The position numbers were made by a program, and so were the translations under genes. From an uncultured Anaerolineaceae bacterium (GTDB lineage: Bacteria; Chloroflexota; Anaerolineae; Anaerolineales; Anaerolineaceae), in contig CALMGN010000168.1 in assembly GCA_937863605.1 (NCBI GenBank), forward strand, positions 1 through 37,754: a DNA stretch of 37,754 nucleotides, given 5' to 3'. The notes beneath the pieces are model-generated. The model saw nothing but the letters and a program-made list of their open reading frames with translations, ran no database searches and had not been told where the DNA came from. This document shows, one piece after another, positions 30,825 through 37,754 of this stretch; the stretch's first letter is position 1; each line of letters begins with the position of its first letter.

Positions 30825-32657
30825 ATGAAACACCCATTTGGCGAGGCTCCAGGACAGCTGCTTATTATTTCAGTGATCGTACTGGTGGCTGTTGCGGGGA
30901 TGGAAGCGCTCGTCTGGAATCTGGCAGGGGGAACTGAATTTGCGACCGGGGTGCAGCTAGCCTACTGGGGGATAGCCGCGGTTTTGGCTGCCAGTTTGAC
31001 AGTCTTAGCTGGCCTGTGGTTCCGAAATCGGATTGAGCAGCAAAGGTCCCGCCTGCTGAGGGCGCAAAATCTGGCCGAACGTGAGTCGCTGCAACGCCGA
31101 CTGAACGGCATGGTGCAGCTCAATCAACTGCTGATCAGTACCCAGAGCGAAAATGAACTGGTCGAAAAAGCGCTGGAAATTATCACCGGTGTGGTGGGCT
31201 GCAGCGGAGGGTCTTTTGTCCCCTACGACGAATGGGGACAGCCGCTGCAAACCTATGTGTATGGTTCTCAACCTACACCTGGACTGCAAGCCTGGTCGGA
31301 TCACCTTGCAACTCCGGGCATCCGCCAGCGCTGCGAGATATGCACCCGGATGCACAGCGAAGTCTCCGCCGGCTGCCCGCTGCTGGAATCGCCTTTTACC
31401 GACGTTGTTCGGATTTACTGCTTGCCGTTGATGCGTAATGCACACCCGGTGGGGGTGGTCAACCTTTACCTGCCGGCTGATCGTGAAATCGAACCGGATG
31501 TGCATGCTTACCTGGTGATGCTGCTCAATGAAATGGCTCTGGCGCTGGAAATGACCCGTCTGCGCAATCAGGAGCTGGTCACTTTGCGCCAACTGCAGTT
31601 GGCAAATAGCCAGCAGGAAGATCTAAGCACTATCGTGAGCAACCTGATTGACGGTCTGCGTGATGTGCTGGATTTCAAAAGTACCCGAGCAATGTTCCGG
31701 CCGGCTGAACCTCGGTTTGCCGGTTTTGAACTATCGAGCGGCTCTGATCCCTGGCTGGAATCTGTTGAGGCGGATGGCATACTCAATCAAATGTCCAACA
31801 TGGGTTGCGCTGTCAATAGTTCGATTCAGATGCATGCTAGAGACGATGGATCCGCGATGATGGTTCTCCCCTTCTGCCTCCCGGAAGGCACGGTCATTGG
31901 GGCCGTTCTTATGACTGGAGCGCGCATGGCGCCGCTCCAGCCGCGTCAAGCTGCTTTGATCGAGACGGTCACCACTCAGGCGGCTTTGCTGGTGGAAAAC
32001 GAACGCCGCCAACTTGAATCCGAATATCGCACGGTGATCCAGGAGCGGGTGCGTTTGGCGCGTGAAATTCATGACAGTTTGGCGCAAACTCTGGCATACC
32101 TCAAGCTCACCTCCGCTCAAATGCAGACACAGCTGGCTCAGGGCGATTTGGCGCGTCTGGCGCAAAACTTACAGCAAAGCCACGAAGCCCTCTCGGAGGC
32201 TTATTTGGAGACCCGTCAGGCCATTGATAACCTGCGGTTTGCACCTCAGCACAATATGGTTTCGTGGTTGGGTCAGATTTCGCGCAGCTTTGAGGTGTCC
32301 AGCGGTTTGAAAGTAGTAACCGCACTGCCTGCAACGCTGCCGCATGTCAGCCCTGAAATTCAAGCGCAGCTGGTGCGAATTATTCAGGAAGCTCTCAGCA
32401 ACGTTCGCAAACACGCCCAGGCATCCACTGTATGGATCACTGTACGTGAATGGAATGACGAACTCGTAATCGACCTCAGTGATGACGGTGTCGGTTTTTC
32501 AGCCGAGGATGTGCCGGAAATGTCACGTCATGGGCTGCGCGGGATGCGCGAGCGCGCTGAGCTTATTGGTGCGGAATTTCAAATTACCAGCCAATCGGGC
32601 CGCGGGACGATCATCCATATCGAAGTACCTATTCATACACAGGAGACTCTAGCATGA
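30825..32657 (+). CDS. NarX/LiaS-type sensor histidine kinase with GAF domains and a Cys cluster
   Basis: This is a 610-residue membrane kinase. Two hydrophobic segments (about 10-33 and 44-65) lead to a coiled region and a first GAF domain (about 95-245) with Cys126, Cys170, Cys173, Cys184 and Cys199; C-x2-C-x10-C is the core (RCEICTRMH and SAGCPLL). A second, weaker GAF-like region follows (about 270-395). HisKA_3 has the phospho-His in RVRLAREIHDSLAQTLA. The ATPase domain has QEALSNVRKHAQA, DDGVGF and GLRGMRERAELIG, all typical of the NarX/DegS class. It pairs with the LuxR-type regulator, whose start overlaps its stop. The Cys set could bind an Fe-S cluster or act as a thiol switch; this is inferred. 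The pair lies directly upstream of the caa3 oxidase operon. Confidence 0.92.
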   Translation: MKHPFGEAPGQLLIISVIVLVAVAGMEALVWNLAGGTEFATGVQLAYWGIAAVLAASLTVLAGLWFRNRIEQQRSRLLRAQNLAERESLQRRLNGMVQLNQLLISTQSENELVEKALEIITGVVGCSGGSFVPYDEWGQPLQTYVYGSQPTPGLQAWSDHLATPGIRQRCEICTRMHSEVSAGCPLLESPFTDVVRIYCLPLMRNAHPVGVVNLYLPADREIEPDVHAYLVMLLNEMALALEMTRLRNQELVTLRQLQLANSQQEDLSTIVSNLIDGLRDVLDFKSTRAMFRPAEPRFAGFELSSGSDPWLESVEADGILNQMSNMGCAVNSSIQMHARDDGSAMMVLPFCLPEGTVIGAVLMTGARMAPLQPRQAALIETVTTQAALLVENERRQLESEYRTVIQERVRLAREIHDSLAQTLAYLKLTSAQMQTQLAQGDLARLAQNLQQSHEALSEAYLETRQAIDNLRFAPQHNMVSWLGQISRSFEVSSGLKVVTALPATLPHVSPEIQAQLVRIIQEALSNVRKHAQASTVWITVREWNDELVIDLSDDGVGFSAEDVPEMSRHGLRGMRERAELIGAEFQITSQSGRGTIIHIEVPIHTQETLA

Positions 32658-33304
32658 GAAGCACGCCGCTCCGCCTGGCCGTAGTTGATGATCACGCTTT
32701 ATTTCGTCGCGGCCTGGTCGGCCTGCTAAGCGACATGCCCGAATTTCGGGTGGTTGGTGAAGCCAGTAATGGCCGCGAAGCGCTCTCGATGATTCAGAGC
32801 AGCGAACCTGATGTGGTGCTGCTGGATGTCAATATGCCTGAAATGGACGGCATTCAGACTGTCGAGGCGCTGCGTAAGCTGCGTTTGCCGCTACACATTC
32901 TGATGTTAACCATCTCGCAGCACGAGGAAGATTTGATGGGCGCCATTCGCATGGGCGCTGACGGCTATCTGCTCAAAAATACCGAGCCGGATGACTTGCG
33001 CAAGTCTATATTAAGAGTCGCCGGGGGCGAAGGAGCCCTTTCGCCTGAGGTGACCGGGCCGGTGATGCGTGCCCTGGCGCGCCAATCCGAGATCACCAAT
33101 CAGCCACCGCTCTCGGACCGCGAGTTAGAGGTATTGGCCTGCCTTGCAGACGGCCAGACTACCAGCCAGATCGCCACCAACCTGTTTATCTCCGAGAATA
33201 CGGTCAAAACCCACGTGCGGCACATTTTAGAAAAATTGGAAGCCTCAAATCGCACGGAAGCGGTTAGCAAAGCCATTCAAATGGGTCTGATCCAAAAAGC
33301 ATAA
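32654..33304 (+). CDS. NarL/LuxR-family response regulator
   Basis: This 216-residue regulator overlaps the kinase stop by ATGA at 32654-32657, so the two are translationally coupled. The receiver has LAVVDDHALF, phospho-Asp in DVVLLDVNMPEMDG, Thr in LMLTIS and Lys in YLLKNTEP. The C-terminal HTH has LSDRELEVLACLADGQTTSQIA and the recognition helix ENTVKTHVRHILEKLEASNRTEAV, standard for NarL/FixJ. It should bind DNA as a dimer once phosphorylated. The cox operon 240 nt downstream is the nearest candidate target. A palindrome at 30774-30786 upstream of its own operon could be an autoregulatory site. Confidence 0.95.
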   Translation: MRSTPLRLAVVDDHALFRRGLVGLLSDMPEFRVVGEASNGREALSMIQSSEPDVVLLDVNMPEMDGIQTVEALRKLRLPLHILMLTISQHEEDLMGAIRMGADGYLLKNTEPDDLRKSILRVAGGEGALSPEVTGPVMRALARQSEITNQPPLSDRELEVLACLADGQTTSQIATNLFISENTVKTHVRHILEKLEASNRTEAVSKAIQMGLIQKA

Positions 33305-33392
33305 ATATTTCGTAGGGGTCGATCCATGCACGAGCCGGTTTCCACCTCGCCCAGACCCCGTGTCTGCAACAGATGGATGTACGCCCATGAAT

Positions 33393-33418
33393 AGCGGGTG
33401 ATTAGGAAATCACCCGCT
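33393..33418 (+). terminator. hairpin after the NarL-type regulator
   Basis: AGCGGGTGATT (33393-33403) and AATCACCCGCT (33408-33418) form a perfect 11-bp stem with a 4-nt loop, about 90 nt after the regulator stop. It is followed by CGTTAATC, not a T-tract, so termination would be partial or factor-dependent. Confidence 0.55.
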
Positions 33419-33440
33419 CGTTAATCTCGATTTAACCTAT

Positions 33441-33468
33441 TCGACAGGGGTGTGGGTGGAGGTAAATT
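33441..33468 (+). promoter_or_regulatory. candidate promoter of the caa3 oxidase operon
   Basis: TCGACA (33441-33446) and TAAATT (33463-33468) are 16 nt apart. Transcription would begin near 33475, just before the large hairpin at 33484-33522. The G-rich spacer is unusual. Confidence 0.35.
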
Positions 33469-33483
33469 GGACATAAAAAGTGT

Positions 33484-33527
33484 AAATTAGAACCTGTGAG
33501 AAACATGCACAGGTTCTAATTTTTATT
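33484..33527 (+). terminator. 15-bp stem-loop with T-tract directly before coxB
   Basis: AAATTAGAACCTGTG (33484-33498) and CACAGGTTCTAATTT (33508-33522) pair perfectly with a 9-nt loop, followed by TTATT. It looks like an intrinsic terminator but ends only about 20 nt before ATG 33543. It may end read-through from the two-component operon. If the promoter at 33441-33468 is real, it would instead be a 5' hairpin or attenuator of the oxidase mRNA. Confidence 0.7.
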
Positions 33528-33542
33528 CGTTGGGAACGATCC

Positions 33543-34955
33543 ATGACCAATTCGACCCCTTCACCCGAAAATAAAATCTTAATTGCATCAGCCAACCCGC
33601 TGTTTCTAAAGGGATTGGAAAAAATGGTCCTTGGGCGGTATGGGGAATCTGCCAGGGTACGTGCGACCACGACGACTTCCGAAACCCTCGACCTGATGGA
33701 AAGCTGGCAGCCCAGTCTGGTTATCGTCGATTACGACGATAAATCCATTTCGCGAGCGGAATTTTTGCACCAGTTTGTAGCTGGCGACCTGCCTATGCAG
33801 GTGATGCTGGTATCACTGCAGGCCAGCGGCGCTGTAGTTGTCTATGATCGGCGCACTTTGACGCCTGCGCAAGCCCAGGATTGGCTGAGTACGCCGCAAA
33901 ATCAACCGCAATCAAAAGCCCCTATTTCCAGGAGGAGTTCTTCAATGAAGCATTACGTTTTTGCCGGGGCGTTGGTCCTGGTTTTAACATTCCTGGTCGA
34001 CCTGGTCCTCTCGGTCACCCGGTTGCTGCCGGTTCAAGCTAGCCTGCAGGCCAAGCCAATCGACCGCCTGTTTGATATCGAGATCGTTGCCATCTCATTC
34101 CTGTTTTCCTTAATCGTGGTTTTTATTGGATACAGCCTGATCGTTTTCCGGCGCAAGCCCGGCCAGGATGAGGACGGCGCTTATTTCAAGTCCAATAACC
34201 CATTGGAAATCATCTGGACGGTCATCCCGCTGGGCGCAGTTATTGGCCTTTCCTATTTAGGTGCCATAACCCTTGGGGAGACCCGCCAGGCTGATCCGGC
34301 GCCATTGGAAATCAAGGTGGTAGCCGGGCAATGGTTCTGGCGATTTGAGTACCCTGAATACGGCATCGTCTCCGACAAAATGTACATGCCGGTCGATAAG
34401 CAGGCCAAACTCACGCTAACGTCCATGGATGTCATCCACTCGTTCTGGGTGCCCGAATTCCGCGTCAAGCAAGACCTCTTGCCAGGCGAAAACCTGGTGC
34501 GTGAGCTGCGCATTACCCCGTCGCTGTTGGGTGAGTACAAGGTGCGTTGTGCTGAAATGTGCGGCACTTCTCATGCCTATATGGAAAGTCCGGTGATCGT
34601 CGTATCACAAACAGACTTTGATGCCTGGGTACAGGGAGAACTGGCTGCCATCGGCACCGATCCAGCGGCGCGCGGCGAACGTTGGGCAAAGAACAACGGC
34701 TGCCAGTCCTGCCATTCCGTGGACGGCACCCCGGGTGTAGGTCCTACCTGGCAGGGGTTGTTCGGCCAATCGGTCGAATTGATGGACGGCAGCACCGTCG
34801 TGATTGACGATGCCTATCTCTACACCGCCATCACCAGCCCGAATGCGCAGGTCGTCAAAGGGTCCACCCCAAATGTGATGCCGCAGACGTACAAGGACAG
34901 CATTTCCGATGACCAAATTGCGGACATTATTGCCTATATCAAGTCACTCCAATAA
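33543..34955 (+). CDS. coxB: cytochrome c oxidase subunit II (CuA + cytochrome c) with in-frame N-terminal pseudo-receiver domain
   Basis: This open frame is 470 residues long. Residues 1 to about 115 look like a receiver domain related to NarL types: ILIASANPLFLKGLEKMV, then QPSLVIVDYDD with Asp63 at the phospho-acceptor place, and MQVMLVSLQASG. The acidic pair is Ser16/Ala17 and the late Lys is missing, so it is probably not phosphorylated normally. From Met135 (ATG 33945, with GGAGGAG at 33931-33937) a complete CoxB begins: signal-anchor-like helix, two membrane helices, the CuA site with His in DVIHSFWVPEF and CAEMCGTSHAYM, then a fused cytochrome c with GCQSCHS and a Met in NVMPQTY. This is a caa3-type subunit II. 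No stop separates the parts, so a fusion and a free CoxB could both be made. Confidence 0.88.
   Translation: MTNSTPSPENKILIASANPLFLKGLEKMVLGRYGESARVRATTTTSETLDLMESWQPSLVIVDYDDKSISRAEFLHQFVAGDLPMQVMLVSLQASGAVVVYDRRTLTPAQAQDWLSTPQNQPQSKAPISRRSSSMKHYVFAGALVLVLTFLVDLVLSVTRLLPVQASLQAKPIDRLFDIEIVAISFLFSLIVVFIGYSLIVFRRKPGQDEDGAYFKSNNPLEIIWTVIPLGAVIGLSYLGAITLGETRQADPAPLEIKVVAGQWFWRFEYPEYGIVSDKMYMPVDKQAKLTLTSMDVIHSFWVPEFRVKQDLLPGENLVRELRITPSLLGEYKVRCAEMCGTSHAYMESPVIVVSQTDFDAWVQGELAAIGTDPAARGERWAKNNGCQSCHSVDGTPGVGPTWQGLFGQSVELMDGSTVVIDDAYLYTAITSPNAQVVKGSTPNVMPQTYKDSISDDQIADIIAYIKSLQ
33931..33947 (+). promoter_or_regulatory. internal ribosome binding site and start codon for stand-alone CoxB
   Basis: GGAGGAG at 33931-33937 lies 7 nt before ATG 33945, which is in frame with the upstream ORF. 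This is a stronger initiation signal than the one before ATG 33543. It suggests independent translation of subunit II. Confidence 0.7.
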
Positions 34956-34979
34956 GACGGATTGCTGAGGAGCGTTCTG

Positions 34980-36827
34980 ATGAAAAATTTTTTATCGATT
35001 GGATTTGTCACCGGCATAATCGGTCAAATCGTTGGCACAGCCATTGGCATTGGTCTGTTGACCGGCATCCGCGCCATGATGGGGCTGGCGCCGAAATCCG
35101 AACCGGCCGCCGTCCTGGGCGCTGCGCTGGGGATCATCGGTTTTATGATCGGGGTGGGCGGTTTCCGCGACTGGTTCACCTGGGCTAAAGGTGAAGATAC
35201 CTATGAAGCCGAGGAGTTCCACGACCGGCCGGGTGTCATCCGGTACTGGGGGTATTCCCTCGATCATAAAGTGATCGGCGTGCAGTACGGTATTCTTTCG
35301 CTGTTGCTGATGGTGCTTGGCGGCACCTTTGCCCTGATCTTCCGTACCGAGCTGGCGCAATCCGGCATGCAGTTCATATCCCTTGACTTTTTCAACACGC
35401 TCATTGGCATGCACGGCATGGTGTTGATCATCTCAATCCTGATGGGCATATCAGCCATGTCCAACTATCTGGTGCCGCTGCTGATTGGCGCTAAAGATAT
35501 GGCTTTCCCGCGCCTGAACGCCTTTGGCTTCTGGCTGGCGGTGCCGGCTTCGGTGGTGATCGTAGCGGCCATCTTCACGGGCGGTTTCGATACCGGCTGG
35601 ACGGGCTACCCACCGCTCTCGGCGCGGGCACCCCTTGGCATGCAAATGTTCTTCGTGGCGGTATTTTTTGCCGGCTGGTCATCGATCATCGGTGCGTTGA
35701 ACCTGATCGTGACCATTCTGCGCATGCGCGCACCGGGAATGAACATGTTCCGCATGCCAATCTTCGCCTGGGCGGTGCTGGCAACCTCGCTGATCGCCTT
35801 GACCGCCACCCAGTTGATCGGCACTTCCTTCCAGATGGTCAGCTTCCAACGCCTGTTTGGTATGGGCTTCTTTGACCCGGCCAAAGGTGGCAATCCGCTG
35901 CTCTTCCAGCACCTGTTCTGGTTCTACTCGCACCCGGCAGTCTATGTATTCATCCTGCCTGGCCTGGGTATCATCAGCGAGCTGCTGCCGGTATTTGTGC
36001 GCAAGCCGTTGTTTGGTTACAAATGGGTAGCCATGTCCTCGATGGGGATTGCGCTGGTTGGTTTCCTGGTCTGGGCGCACCACATGTTTACCTCCGGCAT
36101 GGAGGAGTACTTGCGCGTGCCGTTCATGTATTCCACCCTGCTGGTAGCCGTGCCGACCGGGATCAAGTTCTTTTCCTGGACGGCCACTATTTGGCAAGGC
36201 CGTATGCGTTTCGCGACGCCCATGCTCTTCACGCTGGGAGCCATCGTTGTTTTTTTGCTGGGCGGTTTGACTGGACCCCCGCTGGGTACGGTGGCAACCG
36301 ACCTCCACCTGCACGACACCTATTTTGTGGTCGGGCATTTCCATGACACGCTGTTCGGCGGGTATATGTTCCCATTGTTCGCCGCCATCTACTTCTGGTA
36401 TCCCAAGATCACCGGCCGCAGGATGAATGAGACCCTTGGCAAGATTCACTTCTACCTGATGACGCCGTCGTTCCTGGTGATGACTTTCGGTCAAATGGCG
36501 GTCGGGCTGTTGGGTATGCGCCGCCGCATCGCGGATTACGACCCTGCCCAGGGTTTCCAAACCACCAATTTGATCGTAACCATCGCCGCCTTCCTGATTG
36601 CGCTTTCGATTTTGATATTTTTCATCAACCTGTTCGTCAGCGCCAGGAAGGGTGAAGTGGCGGAAGGTAATATTTGGGAATCGCGTTCGCCGGAATGGGC
36701 GCTATTGCCTTCACCTGCGCCGGAACATAACTATGCCCAACCGTTCAACGTGGTCGGCGACCCGTATGATTACGGTTTGAAGGGCTCGAAATATGTCGAA
36801 ACCGCTCCGCAGCAGGCTGCGGACTAG
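34980..36827 (+). CDS. coxA: cytochrome c oxidase subunit I, A2-type
   Basis: This catalytic subunit of the haem-copper oxidase reduces oxygen and pumps protons. The 615-residue protein has an extra N-terminal membrane helix or two and then the standard twelve. Visible sites are the HGMVLI haem-ligand helix, D-channel Asp in GAKDMAFPRLN, helix VI FWFYSHPAVYVFILP with the His-Tyr pair, the CuB His-His in VWAHHMF, K-channel Lys in TGIKFFSW, and HLHDTYFVVGHFH for the haem ligands. Helix VI has YSHPAVY in place of GHPEVY, which marks the A2 class that lacks the D-channel Glu. I start at ATG 34980, with GAGGAG at 34967-34972; TTG 34962 is in frame but has no site. It lies 24 nt after coxB. Confidence 0.95.
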   Translation: MKNFLSIGFVTGIIGQIVGTAIGIGLLTGIRAMMGLAPKSEPAAVLGAALGIIGFMIGVGGFRDWFTWAKGEDTYEAEEFHDRPGVIRYWGYSLDHKVIGVQYGILSLLLMVLGGTFALIFRTELAQSGMQFISLDFFNTLIGMHGMVLIISILMGISAMSNYLVPLLIGAKDMAFPRLNAFGFWLAVPASVVIVAAIFTGGFDTGWTGYPPLSARAPLGMQMFFVAVFFAGWSSIIGALNLIVTILRMRAPGMNMFRMPIFAWAVLATSLIALTATQLIGTSFQMVSFQRLFGMGFFDPAKGGNPLLFQHLFWFYSHPAVYVFILPGLGIISELLPVFVRKPLFGYKWVAMSSMGIALVGFLVWAHHMFTSGMEEYLRVPFMYSTLLVAVPTGIKFFSWTATIWQGRMRFATPMLFTLGAIVVFLLGGLTGPPLGTVATDLHLHDTYFVVGHFHDTLFGGYMFPLFAAIYFWYPKITGRRMNETLGKIHFYLMTPSFLVMTFGQMAVGLLGMRRRIADYDPAQGFQTTNLIVTIAAFLIALSILIFFINLFVSARKGEVAEGNIWESRSPEWALLPSPAPEHNYAQPFNVVGDPYDYGLKGSKYVETAPQQAAD

Positions 36828-36843
36828 GAATACCGAGGAACTC

Positions 36844-37050
36844 ATGGATAAGAAAAAACCTGTGTCTGAAATCCGCCGGGGTGTGATAGTTTTTCTGGCG
36901 TTGGCCGTCCTCACCGCAGTAGAGTATGTCATTGGCACCAATGAGGCGCCGACCATCTTCCTGTGGGTGATTGCCATCCTCAAGGGCGCACTGGTACTGG
37001 TTTACTTTATGCACATCACCCGCCTCTCCGGCAGCGAAGGAGGTCATTAA
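36844..37050 (+). CDS. small cytochrome c oxidase subunit IV family protein
   Basis: This 68-residue protein has two hydrophobic segments, GVIVFLALAVLTAVEYVIG and TIFLWVIAILKGALVLVYFMHI, separated by a short polar turn. It ends in the typical FMHITRL stretch of the prokaryotic subunit IV (CtaF/CoxD) family. It is an accessory subunit probably needed for assembly or stability of the oxidase. The frame opens at 36793 inside coxA, but ATG 36844 has GAGGAA at 36835-36840 and gives the normal length. Its TAA overlaps the coxC ATG by one base (TAATG at 37048-37052). Confidence 0.85.
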   Translation: MDKKKPVSEIRRGVIVFLALAVLTAVEYVIGTNEAPTIFLWVIAILKGALVLVYFMHITRLSGSEGGH

Positions 37051-37619
37051 TGACCACACCGGCCACTACTCTGGAAAAACAGGCCTATAAGATCGGCACT
37101 GCCCGTATCGGGCTGTGGTTGTTCTTCCTCTCCGACTCCTTTGTTTTCGCAGCTTTACTTGTTTCGCGGTTCTATCTGTTGGGTGACAAACGCCCGCATC
37201 TGGAACAGGGATTAGGCCTGATTGTCACCTCAGTGCTGCTGATCTCCAGCTTCTTCATGAACCGCGCCGAAGTGCAGATCTCGCAGGGCAACCGTAAGGG
37301 TTTTGTGACCAGCACCTTGATCACCATGCTGCTCGGGATTGGGTTCCTGGTCGGTGTGGTTGGCTTCGAATGGGGTCTGGCACCCTTCGGTCCGGCCGAC
37401 GGCGTAGAAGGCGCCATGTTCTACATGATGACCGGCATGCACGCATTCCATGTGCTAACCGGGGTAGTCTTCCTCTTCATCATTCTGCGTAACGGCATCA
37501 AAGGCCGGTACAGTCCCGAGAAGCACTGGGCGGTGGAAGCCGCTGCCAACTACTGGCATTTCGTTGACCTGGTCTGGATTTTCTTCTACCCGGCTTTGTA
37601 TCTGATCGGGAGAGTTTAA
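37050..37619 (+). CDS. coxC: cytochrome c oxidase subunit III
   Basis: This is a 189-residue polytopic subunit III of the haem-copper oxidase, the short five-helix form rather than the seven-helix mitochondrial-like form. Conserved pieces are IGLWLFFLSDSFVFAALL at helix 1, MTGMHAFHVLTGVVFLFII, and the C-terminal VEAAANYWHFVDLVWIFFYPALYL, diagnostic of the family. It supports the proton-uptake path and stabilises subunit I. ATG 37050 overlaps the previous stop and has GAAGGAGG at 37036-37043. The frame is open from 36963, but that part lies inside the subunit IV gene. Confidence 0.94.
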   Translation: MTTPATTLEKQAYKIGTARIGLWLFFLSDSFVFAALLVSRFYLLGDKRPHLEQGLGLIVTSVLLISSFFMNRAEVQISQGNRKGFVTSTLITMLLGIGFLVGVVGFEWGLAPFGPADGVEGAMFYMMTGMHAFHVLTGVVFLFIILRNGIKGRYSPEKHWAVEAAANYWHFVDLVWIFFYPALYLIGRV

Positions 37620-37677
37620 CCTGCAATTTCCGTCTGGCGAACGAGGGGGTTCACCAGAATCCGCAGAAAGGCAAGCA

Positions 37678-37754
37678 ATGCAGCGCACGGTAATTTTCGG
37701 AGTGGTGGGGATCCTGGCAGTGGTGCTGCTAATTTGGGCAGCCGCATTTGCGCG
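37678..37754 (+). CDS. start of a membrane or exported protein (3' truncated by window end)
   Basis: ATG 37678 has GAAAGG about 8 nt upstream and opens a frame that runs off the window. The 25 visible residues are Arg at position 3 followed by a long hydrophobic run (VIFGVVGILAVVLLIWAA), a signal peptide or first membrane helix. At this place in cox operons one often finds a SCO-type copper chaperone or another assembly factor, but too little is present to say. Confidence 0.55.
   Translation, partial: MQRTVIFGVVGILAVVLLIWAAAFA

Noticed and set aside
35679-36560. 293-residue ORF on the minus strand inside coxA
   Set aside because: The product is rich in His, Gln and Arg without membrane segments or motifs, as expected when a membrane-protein gene is read backwards.
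1-37754. Genomic island, prophage or defence system
   Set aside because: No integrase, transposase, tRNA, attachment repeats, toxin-antitoxin pair, nuclease or helicase genes; gene style and codon use look even throughout.

Overview
The window reads as one stretch of ordinary bacterial chromosome, moderately GC-rich and densely coded. It has no insertion sequence, integrase, rRNA, tRNA or CRISPR array that I can recognise. The gene style points to Chloroflexota, most likely an Anaerolineae relative. The reasons are a PknB-type kinase with a Thr-Pro-rich linker and a C-terminal PD40 propeller, a second Thr-Pro-repeat membrane protein, FemAB-type transferases in a cell-envelope cluster, a MoeA fused to a PBP-like domain, and an A2-type haem-copper oxidase. 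The assignment is inferred from content, not from a marker gene.

Layout. 1-5028: tail of an envelope-polysaccharide cluster (bi-domain oxidoreductase cut by the window edge, alpha/beta hydrolase, heparinase II/III-like protein, GT4 glycosyltransferase). 5032-7497: OmpR/PhoR-type two-component system, followed by cydAB for cytochrome bd oxidase (7729-10136) and a RidA protein. 10738-18650: a second envelope run (GT2, polyprenyl glycosylphosphotransferase, CapD/WbpM-like dehydratase, two FemAB proteins around a NUDIX hydrolase, a D-cysteine desulfhydrase-like PLP enzyme), tightly packed with 1-4 nt overlaps. 18666-22910: kinase/propeller protein on the minus strand, divergent Thr-Pro-repeat membrane protein, then psuG on the minus strand. 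23122-29477: one-direction run of proline dehydrogenase, pteridine-reductase-like SDR, UbiA-like protein, MoeA, MoeA-PBP fusion and PrxQ/Bcp. 29552-30658: Rrf2 regulator divergent from a lipoprotein cytochrome c, with a dyad-rich AT-rich gap between them. 30825-37754: NarX/NarL-type two-component system followed by a caa3-type oxidase operon (coxB, coxA, subunit IV, coxC and the start of another membrane or exported protein).

How it fits together. Two terminal oxidases, a high-affinity bd type and a caa3 type, each follow their own two-component system. An Rrf2 regulator and a small cytochrome c sit between, so much of the window could concern oxygen or redox adaptation. The other large theme is surface polysaccharide and peptidoglycan cross-bridge chemistry.

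The most unusual item is the coxB reading frame. It starts with about 110 residues of degenerate receiver-like (pseudo-REC) sequence and runs without a stop into a complete CuA/cytochrome c subunit II, with a strong internal Shine-Dalgarno and ATG at the junction. Also notable are a cysteine-rich GAF region in the NarX-like kinase, a UbiA homologue that has lost most of its Asp-rich motifs, a palindrome at the predicted psuG transcript start, and several genes with a TAAAAT box 6-8 nt before an SD-less ATG, which suggests leaderless transcripts. I see no single multi-gene system that is clearly new to science.
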